From positions 1-49,710 of the forward strand of contig NZ_JALGQH010000038.1 of assembly GCF_022810305.1 (NCBI RefSeq): a stretch of DNA of 49,710 bases. Direction: 5' to 3'. Below are positions 25,943-34,402 of the stretch, one piece after another. The first letter of the stretch is position 1; every line of letters starts with the position of its first letter. Made by a program: the position numbers and the translations under genes. The notes under the pieces are model-generated. The model was not told the origin of the DNA. It saw nothing but the letters and a program-made list of their open reading frames with translations, and searched no databases. This DNA comes from Rhodococcus sp. ARC_M6 (GTDB taxonomy: Bacteria > Actinomycetota > Actinomycetes > Mycobacteriales > Mycobacteriaceae).

Positions 25943-26573
25943 GACGGCGATGCCGGTGCCGGCCGCCCACTACGTCAACGGGCATCCGCTCGTACCGCCG
26001 TTTCCGGAAGGCATGCAGTCCGTCGTCGTCGGTATGGGGTGTTTCTGGGGCGCGGAGAAGGAGTTCTGGCAGCTACCGGGCGTCTACAGCACCGCCGCCG
26101 GTTATGCGGGTGGATTCACCCCCAATCCCACGTACGAGGAAACCTGCTCCGGGCGAACCGGACACACCGAAGTAGTGCTGGTGGTTTTTGATCCGGCAGT
26201 CATCTCGTACGAGCAGATTCTGGCCCATTTCTGGGAGAACCACGATCCGACGCAGGGAATGCGTCAGGGCAACGACCAGGGCTCGCAATACCGATCCGCG
26301 CTCTTCACGACGTCGGAGCAGCAGGAAAAGATTGCGCACGCGTCGGCCGTCGCTTTCGGTGAACGCTTGAAGGACGCCGGATATGGCGCGATTACGACCG
26401 AAATAGGCCCGCTGGGTGAATTCTTCTACGCCGAGGACTATCACCAGCAATATCTTGCAAAAAACCCCGGCGGATATTGCCCCGTACATGCCACCGGCGT
26501 CAGTTGCCCCGTCGGACTTCTGCGACAGGATCAGGTTCCAGCGCAGACCGATATTCTTCCACCTCAGAAATAG
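25860..26573 (+). CDS. msrA: Peptide-methionine (S)-S-oxide reductase MsrA
   Basis: A 237-residue enzyme reducing methionine-S-sulfoxide in proteins. The GCFWG active site (catalytic Cys at about residue 60 in [20 protein letters not shown]) and the GxGTGHTE-like SGRTGHTE are intact. The resolving cysteines are in [16 protein letters not shown] near the C-terminus. The N-terminal extension ending in [17 protein letters not shown] matches the long E. coli-type enzyme (SPADALPGRNTPMPV), which supports ATG 25860 even though it lies inside the 3' end of the acyltransferase gene. No strong Shine-Dalgarno is visible, so translational coupling is likely. It adds a second oxidative-stress function next to sodA. 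Confidence 0.93.
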   Translation: MSWYDDILGRASAKSTLISPEDALPGRETAMPVPAAHYVNGHPLVPPFPEGMQSVVVGMGCFWGAEKEFWQLPGVYSTAAGYAGGFTPNPTYEETCSGRTGHTEVVLVVFDPAVISYEQILAHFWENHDPTQGMRQGNDQGSQYRSALFTTSEQQEKIAHASAVAFGERLKDAGYGAITTEIGPLGEFFYAEDYHQQYLAKNPGGYCPVHATGVSCPVGLLRQDQVPAQTDILPPQK

Positions 26574-26678
26574 CCGGTGCCGGAGGACACATGTGATTTA
26601 GATCGTTAATACTTGCAACTAGGTCGAAACAAAGGGAATCTCGATACCAGAGTGTGTCGTCGAGAGAACTGAGCAATC

Positions 26679-27275
26679 ATGTCCGGTAGTACGCGAGCAA
26701 CGGCGTCGCTGCTCCGACGCACCATTCATGTGGGTCACGATCCGATGGTCAGGCGAAGTGACCGCATCGAAGGATTCATGTCCTTCGGTCTGATCATTTT
26801 TGCAATCCTGCTGCTCCCGCTCGCTATCTGGGCGGGTAGTGCAACGGGGGCCAGCCAGAATGCGCTGCTCGCCGAGCAAGCAGTTCACATCCACGCCGTT
26901 ACTGCCACAACGACGGGCGACTCGGCGGCATCAGACGTGGTCACTGCTGATTACGTACCGTCTGCTGTAGAAAATGCGCCGGCGCAGTGGAACTGGAACG
27001 GCAGTGTCCACCGCGGCGACGTTACCGTCGACTCGTCCACTCCCGCCGGTTCACTCGTTGACATCTACGTCGATGACAACGGCGACAAAACTATTGCGCC
27101 GCTGACCCAGACTGCGGTCGATGTCGCTGCTGTCGTGACGGGGATATTCACCTGGCTCAGTGCGATGGCACTGCTGACCATCGGTTTCATGCTTGTACGA
27201 GTGTGGTTGGACCGCATACGGGTGGCGCAATGGGACCGGGATCTTCGTACGTTCCTCGACGAGAACGCACTGTAG
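26679..27275 (+). CDS. Rv1733c-like double-pass membrane protein
   Basis: A 198-residue protein with two transmembrane helices (about 33-54 and 148-172) around an extracellular loop of about 95 residues. The layout, the N-terminal HDPMVRRSDRIEGF, the conserved A...W near NAPAQWNWNGSVHRG and the C-terminal RVWLDRIRVAQWDRDLRTF match the family of the M. tuberculosis dormancy-regulon antigen Rv1733c. No biochemical function is established for it. It lies 105 bases after msrA, possibly with its own promoter, and converges on the LLM oxidoreductase gene. No dormancy-type regulatory site was recognised upstream. Confidence 0.85.
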   Translation: MSGSTRATASLLRRTIHVGHDPMVRRSDRIEGFMSFGLIIFAILLLPLAIWAGSATGASQNALLAEQAVHIHAVTATTTGDSAASDVVTADYVPSAVENAPAQWNWNGSVHRGDVTVDSSTPAGSLVDIYVDDNGDKTIAPLTQTAVDVAAVVTGIFTWLSAMALLTIGFMLVRVWLDRIRVAQWDRDLRTFLDENAL

Positions 27276-27297
27276 ACACCGGCCCCGATCGCCTCTG

Positions 27298-28227
27298 TCA
27301 GGCGACGTGCGGCATGACCTCGGCGGCCACCAGTTCGAGATGATCAAGATCGCTGAGATCCAGAGTCTGCAGGTACACGCGCTCTGAACCGGCTTCGGCA
27401 AAAGTGCCGAGCTTGTCTACCAACTCGGACGGCGTTCCCGCCAAACCGTTTTCACGCAACTCGCCGACGTCCCGTCCGATAGCAGCGGCGCGTTTGGCAA
27501 TTTCTGCCTCGTTGCGGCCACAGCACAGAACAAGAGCGTTGGAATACACCAGTTCATCGGGATCGCGTTCGATATCGACACAAGCCTGACGGACGCGCGC
27601 AAACACCTCTTTTGTCCCGTCGAGAGACATGAACGGAATATTGAACTCATTCGCGAATCGAGCCGCCAAAGCCGGCGTCTTCTTCTTGCCGGTGCCGCCG
27701 ATCAGAATGGGTGGGCCACCCGCTTGGCGTGGCTTCGGTAGTGCCGGAGAGTTCTTGATCTGTACGTGCTTACCGTCGTAATCGAATGTGTCACCGATGG
27801 GCGTGCGCCACAATCCGGTCACCACGTCGAGGGTTTCCTCGAGGAGTTCGAAACGATCGCGCAGCGAAGGGAACGGGATGCCGTACGCCTGATGCTCTTC
27901 CTCGTACCAGCCCGCGCCGATGCCGAGGTCGACGCGGCCACCGCTCATCTCGTCCACCTGAGCGACGGAGATGGCGAGCGGGCCGGCATGACGGAACGTG
28001 GCCGACGTGACCAAGGTGCCGAGCCTGATCGTCGACGTCTCGCGGGCGATGCCGGCGAGAGTGATCCACGCGTCGGTCGGTCCGGGGAGGCCGTCGGAAT
28101 TCATTGCCAGGTAGTGGTCGGAACGGAAAAACGCTCCGTACCCGAGTCGCTCGGCGCTCTGGGCGACTGTAAGAAGTTGTTCGTAGGTTGCACCTTGTTG
28201 GGGTTCGGTGAATATGCGCAGGTCCAT
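27298..28227 (-). CDS. LLM class F420-dependent oxidoreductase
   Basis: A 309-residue luciferase-like (TIM-barrel) enzyme, beginning MDLRIFTEPQQGATYEQLL. Features typical of the TIGR03560-like F420 group are the AFFRSDHYLAM motif, LGTLVTSATFRHAGPLAISVAQVDEMSGGRVDLGIGAGWYEEEH, and PPILIGGTGKKKTPALAARFANEFN. These enzymes use deazaflavin F420 (or FMN) to oxidise or reduce small molecules; the substrate cannot be assigned. ATG 28225-28227 was chosen because it matches the family start; a frame open further upstream overlaps the neighbouring gene. It begins five bases after the stop of the large membrane protein gene, so both are one operon. Confidence 0.9.
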   Translation of the reverse strand: MDLRIFTEPQQGATYEQLLTVAQSAERLGYGAFFRSDHYLAMNSDGLPGPTDAWITLAGIARETSTIRLGTLVTSATFRHAGPLAISVAQVDEMSGGRVDLGIGAGWYEEEHQAYGIPFPSLRDRFELLEETLDVVTGLWRTPIGDTFDYDGKHVQIKNSPALPKPRQAGGPPILIGGTGKKKTPALAARFANEFNIPFMSLDGTKEVFARVRQACVDIERDPDELVYSNALVLCCGRNEAEIAKRAAAIGRDVGELRENGLAGTPSELVDKLGTFAEAGSERVYLQTLDLSDLDHLELVAAEVMPHVA

Positions 28228-28232
28228 GCGCC

Positions 28233-30020
28233 CTATTTTGTCACGGGAACGACGACGCCGACCTGTCCAGCGGCAAAACAGAGTGACAACCCGGGCGTCC
28301 TCGGGACGACCTTGACCGTCGTTCCGTTGCCGACAACCTGCACGAATGTCGAATGCAAGCCCTGCTTCACGGGAACGGAGACGGCATCGCCGGTGGTCAA
28401 GGACACGTCGATCGTTCCGTCGGCGCTCGCAAGGTAATTGAGCCGGACAGTCCATCCCCAGCCGGTCAACGGTCCGTCGAGTGGCAATTCGGTGGGCTGC
28501 TCGACGCGCGTTCCGCACTGCGGATCCGTGCCTTCGGGGATCCTGCGAGTGAAGGTCACCTCGGCGTCGACGACGCGTCCGCTGTCGTCGATCACCCGGA
28601 GAATTGGTGTGCTGGATGAAAATTCGGGTCGATCCGGCAGTGGCGCAAGGAGATTGCTTGCCATGTTGTTGGGATACGCGATGGGAAGCAGAACCCAGAT
28701 CGAGACCGGTTGATCCAGTAGCGGCGCATCGGTGTTGTCCGCCAACGAAACACGTGCGTTGTCGATGTAGACACGCGTCGGGCTTTCACGCCAGATATTG
28801 ACGAAGGTTGCGGTCGAGAACAGGGAACTGGCAATGAACAGAACTGAAAACGCAATGGTTGCTGCCCTTGCGGTCACGCGCATTGGGCGTTGTGGGATTG
28901 CGAGATACAGGGCGATCGCGAGGGCGAATACCGTCGCCGAATCCGTGAAGTACCGCAACGTCTGTGCCAATTCGTACGTGGTGCCTTCGGCGGTGCGAGT
29001 AGCTGTCATCGCAACAACCGAAGCCAGGAAATATGCTGTGGCGCAGGTCCAGATCCAGGCAGCGCCCCGGCGCGAGCGCACGGTCCACACGAAGACCGCC
29101 GCCACTGCGACCCACGCGAGAATCACCAGAAAAGTGGGGGGATCAGCCCACGCCGGCCCCGGAATCCACCGCTCCCACTGCCACGGCCCGCCCAGCAACG
29201 TCGGGAGCGTCCCGAGTGAGGTGCCATGGTGGAGAAGCGCGGCGGACATGCTGCGGCCGTTACCGGTGACCGGAGATTCGACGGCGATCAGGTACACCGG
29301 AATCCATACGGCAAGGACAACCGCGCTCGGTATCCACAGGGCCTTGGCCTTGTTCAAGGCGCTGCGAATCGGGGATTCCTCGGATTGGGTGCGCAAGTAC
29401 AGAATCACGAACGCCAGAGCGACAAACGGTACGAGCACCGATTTCTCGAAGAACAGCAGCGACACGACAAAAACGGCCGTACCCGAGACGGCATAGCGTC
29501 GGCGGCCCGTCCGTACGAGTTGGATGGCGTCACCGCACACCCATGCGAGAGCGATCTGCAGCGGAATCGCATTGAGCGCTGCGGACCACCACGCGAAGGC
29601 CGGCAGGGTGAGCGGAATGAACAGGTACAAGACGAGTGGAATCAACAGTGCGGGGCGCCATCCGAGTACCAATCGGAGCGTGCGCAACAACGCGAGTGAT
29701 GCCAGCGCCTGTCCGAGAATCAGCAGCGCGGCGGGCAGTGCCCAGTGATAGGGGGCGATACGCGTGACGAGTCCGGTGACAAAAAATGCGGCGGGCATGA
29801 AATGTCCGTCATGGTCGTAGAGCAGTAGCTCACTCGAGAAGAGTGGGAATCGTGCTCCCCGGCCGATCAGAATGAGATCGTCCCAGTAGAAGTAGTTCTG
29901 CGACGCGACCCACGCCCGCACACCGAGCGCAACAACGATCAGCGTGAGCGCCGACGGTAGAACGAACCGTGAAGTGGCTTCAGACGTGATCTGTGCGGGT
30001 CTCATCGGGCGCAAATCCAC
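28233..30020 (-). CDS. Large multi-pass membrane protein, GT-C glycosyltransferase-like
   Basis: A 595-residue protein with about ten to eleven helices over the first 400 residues and a soluble beta-rich C-terminal domain of about 180 residues. NYFYWDDLILIGRGARF (DD at 47-48), right after the first helix, resembles the first-loop acidic motif of GT-C transferases that use polyprenyl-phosphate sugars. The following YDHDGHFMPAAFF is also in the expected loop. That is a fold-level similarity, not a proven activity. The start could be GTG 30020 or the ATG five codons downstream (30003-30005); neither has a clear ribosome-binding site, and an inverted repeat lies immediately upstream. It is co-transcribed with the LLM gene. 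Confidence 0.7.
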   Translation of the reverse strand: MDLRPMRPAQITSEATSRFVLPSALTLIVVALGVRAWVASQNYFYWDDLILIGRGARFPLFSSELLLYDHDGHFMPAAFFVTGLVTRIAPYHWALPAALLILGQALASLALLRTLRLVLGWRPALLIPLVLYLFIPLTLPAFAWWSAALNAIPLQIALAWVCGDAIQLVRTGRRRYAVSGTAVFVVSLLFFEKSVLVPFVALAFVILYLRTQSEESPIRSALNKAKALWIPSAVVLAVWIPVYLIAVESPVTGNGRSMSAALLHHGTSLGTLPTLLGGPWQWERWIPGPAWADPPTFLVILAWVAVAAVFVWTVRSRRGAAWIWTCATAYFLASVVAMTATRTAEGTTYELAQTLRYFTDSATVFALAIALYLAIPQRPMRVTARAATIAFSVLFIASSLFSTATFVNIWRESPTRVYIDNARVSLADNTDAPLLDQPVSIWVLLPIAYPNNMASNLLAPLPDRPEFSSSTPILRVIDDSGRVVDAEVTFTRRIPEGTDPQCGTRVEQPTELPLDGPLTGWGWTVRLNYLASADGTIDVSLTTGDAVSVPVKQGLHSTFVQVVGNGTTVKVVPRTPGLSLCFAAGQVGVVVPVTK

Positions 30021-30023
30021 ACG

Positions 30024-30046
30024 GAATTTGAACGTTTGTCAAATTC
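30024..30046. promoter_or_regulatory. Inverted repeat abutting the start of the GT-C-like gene
   Basis: GAATTTGA (30024-30031) and TCAAATTC (30039-30046) are perfect complements around the 7-base spacer ACGTTTG. The repeat begins four bases upstream of the GTG start, where binding would hide the translation start region or lie across the promoter of a nearly leaderless transcript. Confidence 0.45.
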
Positions 30047-30111
30047 ATCCTCGAGCCTGTGCATGGTTCGCTAACACCTGTCAGTAACCTCCCGTTCGCC
30101 TAGCTCTGACC

Positions 30112-30173
30112 TGTGGATAAAGGTCTCGAGATTCATCCCAAGCTGTGGATGAACCTGTGGATAATGTGGATAA
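30112..30173 (+). promoter_or_regulatory. Cluster of DnaA-box-like 9-mers
   Basis: TGTGGATAA (complement TTATCCACA, the DnaA-box consensus) occurs at 30112-30120, 30156-30164 and 30165-30173, and TGTGGATGA at 30144-30152, all in the same orientation. The last two touch. CTCGAG palindromes sit at 30125-30130 and 30174-30179. The cluster is in the 280-base gap between divergent membrane protein genes. The gap holds no other feature I can name beyond the start-proximal inverted repeat. dnaA and dnaN are not in the window, so this is more likely a DnaA-titrating or DnaA-regulated site than oriC. Confidence 0.65.
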
Positions 30174-30300
30174 CTCGAGTTTTACGGTGGCGCAGGTCAC
30201 ATTATTGGAACAATCTGGGCGTCGATAACGGAAATTCGGTCACAGAACATCACGAAACCATTTGCTGCCGTTACCGATACGGCGTGACAGAATCGAACTC

Positions 30301-31254
30301 GTGAACCAGATCCAGGTCTGCGCACGGTGCGCCGCACGATGGCCCGTCATCGGACCGCCCGCGCAATGGTGCCCGCGCTGCAGCGGCGTCCTGCTCGTCC
30401 CGGTTCGCTCCGACGCCTATCTCCCGCCCAGCCGTCGAGGCTTCCGATGGATTGCGCGCACGCCCAACGCGCCGCGCGGTGTCGGTGATCCACGCCCCCC
30501 GCGTCAGAACTTGTCGACGCCCCACTACGACGCCGTCCCGCAATGGGGACTCACAGATGTCGTCGACACCACGCCGGCCTTTCAGTCACGGGCTGAACGA
30601 ATGGCCGATCGCCTCGGCTCACTGCTCACGATTGCCACAGTTCTGTACGGTCTGGCCGTATTTGCGGAGATCGGCCGATACGCAATCCTGGTTCGCAACC
30701 AGACCCGTCTGATCCCCCAAGTGCTGTTGACGGTGTCCGATGCGGCTGTGTACTTCACACAACTCGGCGGACTGCTCTGCGCTGTTCTCGCTGCCGTCGC
30801 GGCGGTGTGCTGGTTGCTACGCCAACGCCGAGAGCAGTACGCCCGTGAAAAACGCACGGACCCACGCTCGCGCGGCGAGATCATCCTCGGCTGCGCGCTG
30901 CCCGTGCTCAACCTCGTGATGCCGGCGATGTATCTGCTGGAACTCGTTCGCCGAGATCCTCGTGGGGTCAGGCTGGTCAAGATCTGGTGGGGGTTCTGGG
31001 CGTTCAGTGGCCTCCTGCTGGTCGTTAATGCGTACTGGCGCTCGCGGCCGGGGCTGCAGGCAATGGCCGACGGTGTACTCCTGTCAGCCTTCATTGCATT
31101 GATCGCCGCGCTCACTGCCGCTCTGACACTTCTGGTGGTCAGGCGTATCGAGCACAAGGATTGGCGCGGTGAACCGGAATCTGCGACCCGGTGGGTGCCG
31201 GTACCGCGCTCGGTGTTGGAACAGTCGAAAGAGAAAGAGACTGCGGCGCTGTGA
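30301..31254 (+). CDS. DUF4328 membrane protein with N-terminal zinc ribbon (Rv3843c-like)
   Basis: A 317-residue protein from GTG 30301 (MNQIQVCARCAARWPV). Two CxxC pairs (CARC at 7-10, CPRC at about 24-27) form a probable zinc ribbon on the cytoplasmic side. A Pro/Arg-rich linker and four transmembrane helices of the DUF4328 type follow (...LIPQVLLTVSDAAVYFTQLGGLLCAVL..., ILGCALPVLNLVMPAMYLLEL, KIWWGFWAFSGLLL, LLSAFIALIAALTAALTLLVV). Function is unknown. It forms a tight operon with the GDPD gene (stop and start overlap GTGA), as Rv3843c neighbours glpQ1 in M. tuberculosis. The DnaA-like boxes lie 130-190 bases upstream. Confidence 0.82.
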   Translation: MNQIQVCARCAARWPVIGPPAQWCPRCSGVLLVPVRSDAYLPPSRRGFRWIARTPNAPRGVGDPRPPRQNLSTPHYDAVPQWGLTDVVDTTPAFQSRAERMADRLGSLLTIATVLYGLAVFAEIGRYAILVRNQTRLIPQVLLTVSDAAVYFTQLGGLLCAVLAAVAAVCWLLRQRREQYAREKRTDPRSRGEIILGCALPVLNLVMPAMYLLELVRRDPRGVRLVKIWWGFWAFSGLLLVVNAYWRSRPGLQAMADGVLLSAFIALIAALTAALTLLVVRRIEHKDWRGEPESATRWVPVPRSVLEQSKEKETAAL

Positions 31255-32015
31255 GCCCTGATCGTCGAGGTCCGCTCGTTGTTGCCCACCGCGGGGCGTC
31301 GGCCGCCCGGCCGGAACACACGCTCGCCGCGTACGAACTCGCCCTCGAGGAAGGCGCTGACGGGCTCGAATGCGACGTCCGGCTCACCCGCGACGGTCAC
31401 CTCGTCTGCGTCCACGACCGCAAGGTAGACCGCACGTCCAGTGGCACCGGAATCGTCAGCGAAATGACTCTCGATTCCCTGAACGAGCTGGACTTCGGTT
31501 CCACCGGCGAACCGGCTGAACTTCTGACGCTGGCAGACCTCATCACCTTGGCGTTGGACTTCTCGCGTCCGGTGAAACTGTTCATCGAGACCAAGCATCC
31601 CGTGCGATTCGGCGGACTGGTCGAAGCAAAACTTCTTGCTGAGCTGCACCGTTTCGGAATTGCGTCGCCGCCGTCCGCCGATCACTCCCGGGCTGTCGTG
31701 ATGTCTTTTTCGGCAAGTGCGGTGTGGCGAGTGCGCCGGGCGGCACCGCTGCTGCCGACGGTTCTCCTCGGCGACGCGTCGCGGTACCTGGGAGGCGGAG
31801 CGTCGACGGCCGTCGGCGCCACCGCGATCGGACCGTCCATCAAATCCTTGCGAGAGCACCCCGATCTGGTGGACCGTGCTGCGGCCGCCGGACGTGCCAC
31901 GTACTGCTGGACCGTCGACGGCAAAGCTGATGTGGACCTGTGCCGCGAACTCGGAGTCAGCTGGGTGGCCACCAATCACCCCGGTCGGACAAAAGAATGG
32001 CTAGGTAGCGTGTAG
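31251..32015 (+). CDS. glpQ1: Glycerophosphodiester phosphodiesterase
   Basis: A 254-residue cytoplasmic TIM-barrel enzyme that hydrolyses glycerophosphodiesters to glycerol-3-phosphate and an alcohol. The catalytic and metal set is visible: AHRGAS with His and Arg, then ENTLAAY-like EHTLAAYELA, ADGLECDVRLTRDGHLVCVHD (Glu, Asp and second His), and IETKHP later in the barrel. No signal peptide is seen. The GTG start overlaps the stop of the DUF4328 gene (GTGA). The symbol follows the syntenic M. tuberculosis gene Rv3842c; orthology rests on order and family, not on alignment. Confidence 0.9.
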   Translation: MSPDRRGPLVVAHRGASAARPEHTLAAYELALEEGADGLECDVRLTRDGHLVCVHDRKVDRTSSGTGIVSEMTLDSLNELDFGSTGEPAELLTLADLITLALDFSRPVKLFIETKHPVRFGGLVEAKLLAELHRFGIASPPSADHSRAVVMSFSASAVWRVRRAAPLLPTVLLGDASRYLGGGASTAVGATAIGPSIKSLREHPDLVDRAAAAGRATYCWTVDGKADVDLCRELGVSWVATNHPGRTKEWLGSV

Positions 32016-32026
32016 ATTTTGCCCTC

Positions 32027-32941
32027 GTGGCTAAGAAGAGCAAAAGAAACAGTGGACCGAAGGTAGACAGTGGGCGCGCCGAGAAGCTCGCCGCCCGCCA
32101 GGCAGAGCGTGAGGCAGCAACCAGCACGGTGAGCCGCCCGTTCGCAGGCCTCGCAGCCGAGTGCGACCTGGTCGCGATGCGTGAGTTCGTTCCTTCGGCT
32201 ACGGCTCCGCTGCCCGTCATCGGAACCGACCGTCCCATCACCATCGCAACAGTGCTTCCGGGCGCAGTTGCCGCGCTCGTGCGCGACGAAGGCGACACCG
32301 CGACCGGCTTTGTCGGCGTGCAGGTGCAGGCGTACTCCGATGATCTGGGTGCAGACCTCGCCGCTGCGGCAACCTGGGTCAAGGATGCTGCTCCCGGCGA
32401 CGCCCTCCCCGCTGCCGATCCCGGCACGGACACCCCGGCCGTCACCGCCGTCGTTGATCCCACGGCGCTCCTGGACATCACCGTCTACCAGGACTTCAAC
32501 TGGTGGATCCCTGAAGGAACCGAAACCGACGCTCAGGTCAAGGCGACTGTCGAGCAGGCAAACGCTGCGATCATGCCGTCGGCCCGCCTCGAAGGCGACG
32601 GCCTTGTTGCTGCCTGGTGGGTTGACGCCGGAGAAAAGGCTCACCTGCGCTGGGTGCGCCCCGAGAGCGAAGACGATCTGATGCTGGCACTGGCCCGCAT
32701 CCACGCTGCCGGTGGACTGAACCTGGGTGAAGGCTCGCGTTTCGCAGGCTCCTTCCGTACCCACGGACTGCTGGTTCCGGTCTTCGATCTGGACCGCGAG
32801 AAGCACGCCAACGAGTGGGTGGCAGCAACCGTCGAATTCGGCGATCGCTTGGCTCAGGCACTGGCTGTCGACGCGCCGTTGACGGCCGCCGAACTGCGTT
32901 CGCGTGACGGACTGCGTGGCCGTCAGGTCACGTTGCGCTGA
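32027..32941 (+). CDS. DUF5926 family protein
   Basis: A 304-residue soluble protein from GTG 32027. The core RPFAGLAAECDLVAMREFVPSATAPL...TIATVLPGAVAALVRDEG, then LRWVRPESEDDLMLALARIHAAGGLNLGEG and the end LRGRQVTLR match actinobacterial DUF5926 proteins as I recall them. Streptomyces relatives begin with a SEC-C zinc motif (CPCGSG), and this is why some databases call them SecA-like. The motif is missing here and the N-terminus is instead a Lys/Arg/Ala-rich tail (MAKKSKRNSGPKVDSGRAEK), so a SecA link should not be inferred. The gene starts 11 bases after the phosphodiesterase and probably shares its transcript. Function unknown. Confidence 0.8.
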   Translation: MAKKSKRNSGPKVDSGRAEKLAARQAEREAATSTVSRPFAGLAAECDLVAMREFVPSATAPLPVIGTDRPITIATVLPGAVAALVRDEGDTATGFVGVQVQAYSDDLGADLAAAATWVKDAAPGDALPAADPGTDTPAVTAVVDPTALLDITVYQDFNWWIPEGTETDAQVKATVEQANAAIMPSARLEGDGLVAAWWVDAGEKAHLRWVRPESEDDLMLALARIHAAGGLNLGEGSRFAGSFRTHGLLVPVFDLDREKHANEWVAATVEFGDRLAQALAVDAPLTAAELRSRDGLRGRQVTLR

Positions 32942-32967
32942 TTCTCTAGACGTTACGCAAGGTCACG

Positions 32968-32975
32968 TATAAAAT
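32968..32975 (+). promoter_or_regulatory. Probable -10 element (TATAAAAT) of a leaderless promoter
   Basis: TATAAAAT ends six bases before the alpha/beta hydrolase ATG (32982). With normal -10 to start-site spacing, transcription would begin at or next to the A of the ATG. No Shine-Dalgarno lies in the usual window, consistent with a leaderless mRNA. No convincing -35 was seen. Confidence 0.45.
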
Positions 32976-32981
32976 TTTCGA

Positions 32982-33770
32982 ATGACCTTGTCGCACGACA
33001 TCTCCGGTAGCGGTCCCACGCTTGTTCTTGTTCATGGCATAGTCCATCGGCGCCAGGCGTGGGATTCGCTTTTGGATCAGCTGACGCCGTATCGGCGCGT
33101 CGTCACCGTCGACCTTCCCGGGCACGGTGAATCTCCGCTTCCCGAACTCGGTTCGGACGTCATGGGACAGTTGATCGACGACGTCAGCGAGTTTATTGCC
33201 GAGGTCACGCCGCAAGGAGAGCGCGCCCATGTCGCCGGAAACTCTCTCGGCGGATGGATCGCACTCTCCCTCGCGGCGCGCGGTGATGTTGCTTCCGCAA
33301 CGGCGCTCTCGCCGGCCGGATTTTTTGTCAATCACCTGGATCAGGTCCGTGCCATCAACATGTTTCGCGGCCTCCGGGCAACTGCCCGCCTCATGGGCGA
33401 CGGAATGCCACAGGCAATGCGGTACAAGATGATTCGTTATCCAGCTCTCGGCGCATTCTTTGCCCACCCGAGTCACGTCGACTATGCGGCGGCTTTGGCC
33501 GACTGCCGCTCGCTCGTGTCCAACGAACTGGTGGACCTCGGTGTCGACCTGAAATTCACGCTGCCCCCGATCGTGGATCCCACTGTGCCAGTGACAGTTG
33601 CGTGGGGTCGACGCGATCTGATCTTGCCCGTCTACCAGGCGAAGCGCGTGAAAAAGCCCTTCCCGCAAGCGAAACTCATGATCTTGCCCGGGCTGGGGCA
33701 TGTTCCGATGACAGACGCCCCCGAACTGATCAGCTCGATCCTGCTGGCGGGAAGTGAACCGCTGGGTTAG
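32982..33770 (+). CDS. Alpha/beta hydrolase
   Basis: A 262-residue single-domain hydrolase. LVLVHGIVHRRQAW provides the oxyanion HG motif, DLPGHGESP follows strand 4, and the nucleophile elbow is Gly-Asn-Ser88-Leu-Gly in VAGNSLGGWIAL. The acid is probably the Asp of WGRRDLILPV and the base is the His of LPGLGHVPM. These place it among the epoxide hydrolase/meta-cleavage hydrolase/haloperoxidase-like enzymes; the substrate is not readable. No signal peptide is present. The gene appears to have its own promoter with a -10 element next to the ATG. Its stop overlaps the convergent ferritin stop by four bases. Confidence 0.9.
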   Translation: MTLSHDISGSGPTLVLVHGIVHRRQAWDSLLDQLTPYRRVVTVDLPGHGESPLPELGSDVMGQLIDDVSEFIAEVTPQGERAHVAGNSLGGWIALSLAARGDVASATALSPAGFFVNHLDQVRAINMFRGLRATARLMGDGMPQAMRYKMIRYPALGAFFAHPSHVDYAAALADCRSLVSNELVDLGVDLKFTLPPIVDPTVPVTVAWGRRDLILPVYQAKRVKKPFPQAKLMILPGLGHVPMTDAPELISSILLAGSEPLG

Positions 33771-34312
33771 ACGGATCCACCGGCTACAGCGGGTGCGCCC
33801 GTGGTGTCACTGACCGTGCTCATCTCGCGGGAAACAAAATCTTCGAGATCGAACAGGTTGGCACCCGCACGATCCGCGATGGTGAGAAGCGTCGACATGC
33901 TGGCAACTTCCTCGACCTGCTCCTTGAGGAACCACTGCATGAACTGCTCGCCCAGGTAGTCGCCCTCTTCACGGGCGGTGCTGGCAAGCTGAACGATCTG
34001 CTCTGTGACGGTCTTTTCTTGGACGACAGCAAGCGCAATCGGCTCGCGCACATCCTTGAAATCGGACTTGGCAGCGTCGACGCCCGTGAGTTCGACATTG
34101 ATGTCGCGATCGAGGAAATACTGCACGATCATCATTGCGTGATTGCGCTCTTCCACAGCCTGCTTGTAGAAGTGCTTGGCAAGCTGGGGAAGATCGGCAT
34201 TGTCGAAATAAACAGCCGTCGCGATGTACTGGTGCGAGGCGTTGAACTCGTTACGAATCTGGTCTCGCAGCAGGGCATGGAATTTGGTCGTGTGAGAATC
34301 GCCAGAAGTCAT
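33767..34312 (-). CDS. Ferritin, first of a tandem pair
   Basis: A 181-residue ferritin from ATG 34310-34312 (MTSGDSHTTKFHALL); a TTG three codons earlier is possible. The ferroxidase residues are arranged as in mycobacterial BfrB: Glu in IRNEFNASHQYIA, Glu and His in EERNHAMMIVQYF, and Glu-Gln in GEQFMQWFLKEQVEE. It lacks the haem-binding Met of bacterioferritins at the usual place, so a non-haem ferritin storing iron as a 24-mer is expected. A 90-base gap separates it from the paralogue upstream. M. tuberculosis has a single bfrB (Rv3841) here, so the second copy is extra. Orthology of either copy to bfrB is not resolved. Confidence 0.92.
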   Translation of the reverse strand: MTSGDSHTTKFHALLRDQIRNEFNASHQYIATAVYFDNADLPQLAKHFYKQAVEERNHAMMIVQYFLDRDINVELTGVDAAKSDFKDVREPIALAVVQEKTVTEQIVQLASTAREEGDYLGEQFMQWFLKEQVEEVASMSTLLTIADRAGANLFDLEDFVSREMSTVSDTTGAPAVAGGSV

Positions 34313-34402
34313 GAATACCAAAATAGGGCAGGTCAGAGGCTATGTCATCCAAGTCCAGCCTTATTGTGGTAAGCGTTTCCAAACTAAAGCGCCCCTAATA
34401 AA

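Noticed and set aside
30061..30300. Chromosomal replication origin
   Set aside because: There is no dnaA, dnaN, rpmH or gyrB nearby and no AT-rich unwinding region; four boxes in one orientation are too few for an actinobacterial oriC.
30113..30304. A Trp-rich open frame (LWMNLWIMW...) that resembles a tryptophan attenuator leader peptide
   Set aside because: The Trp codons come from the TGTGGAT repeats of the DnaA-like boxes, no ribosome-binding site or attenuator stems are seen, and the downstream gene is not for tryptophan synthesis.
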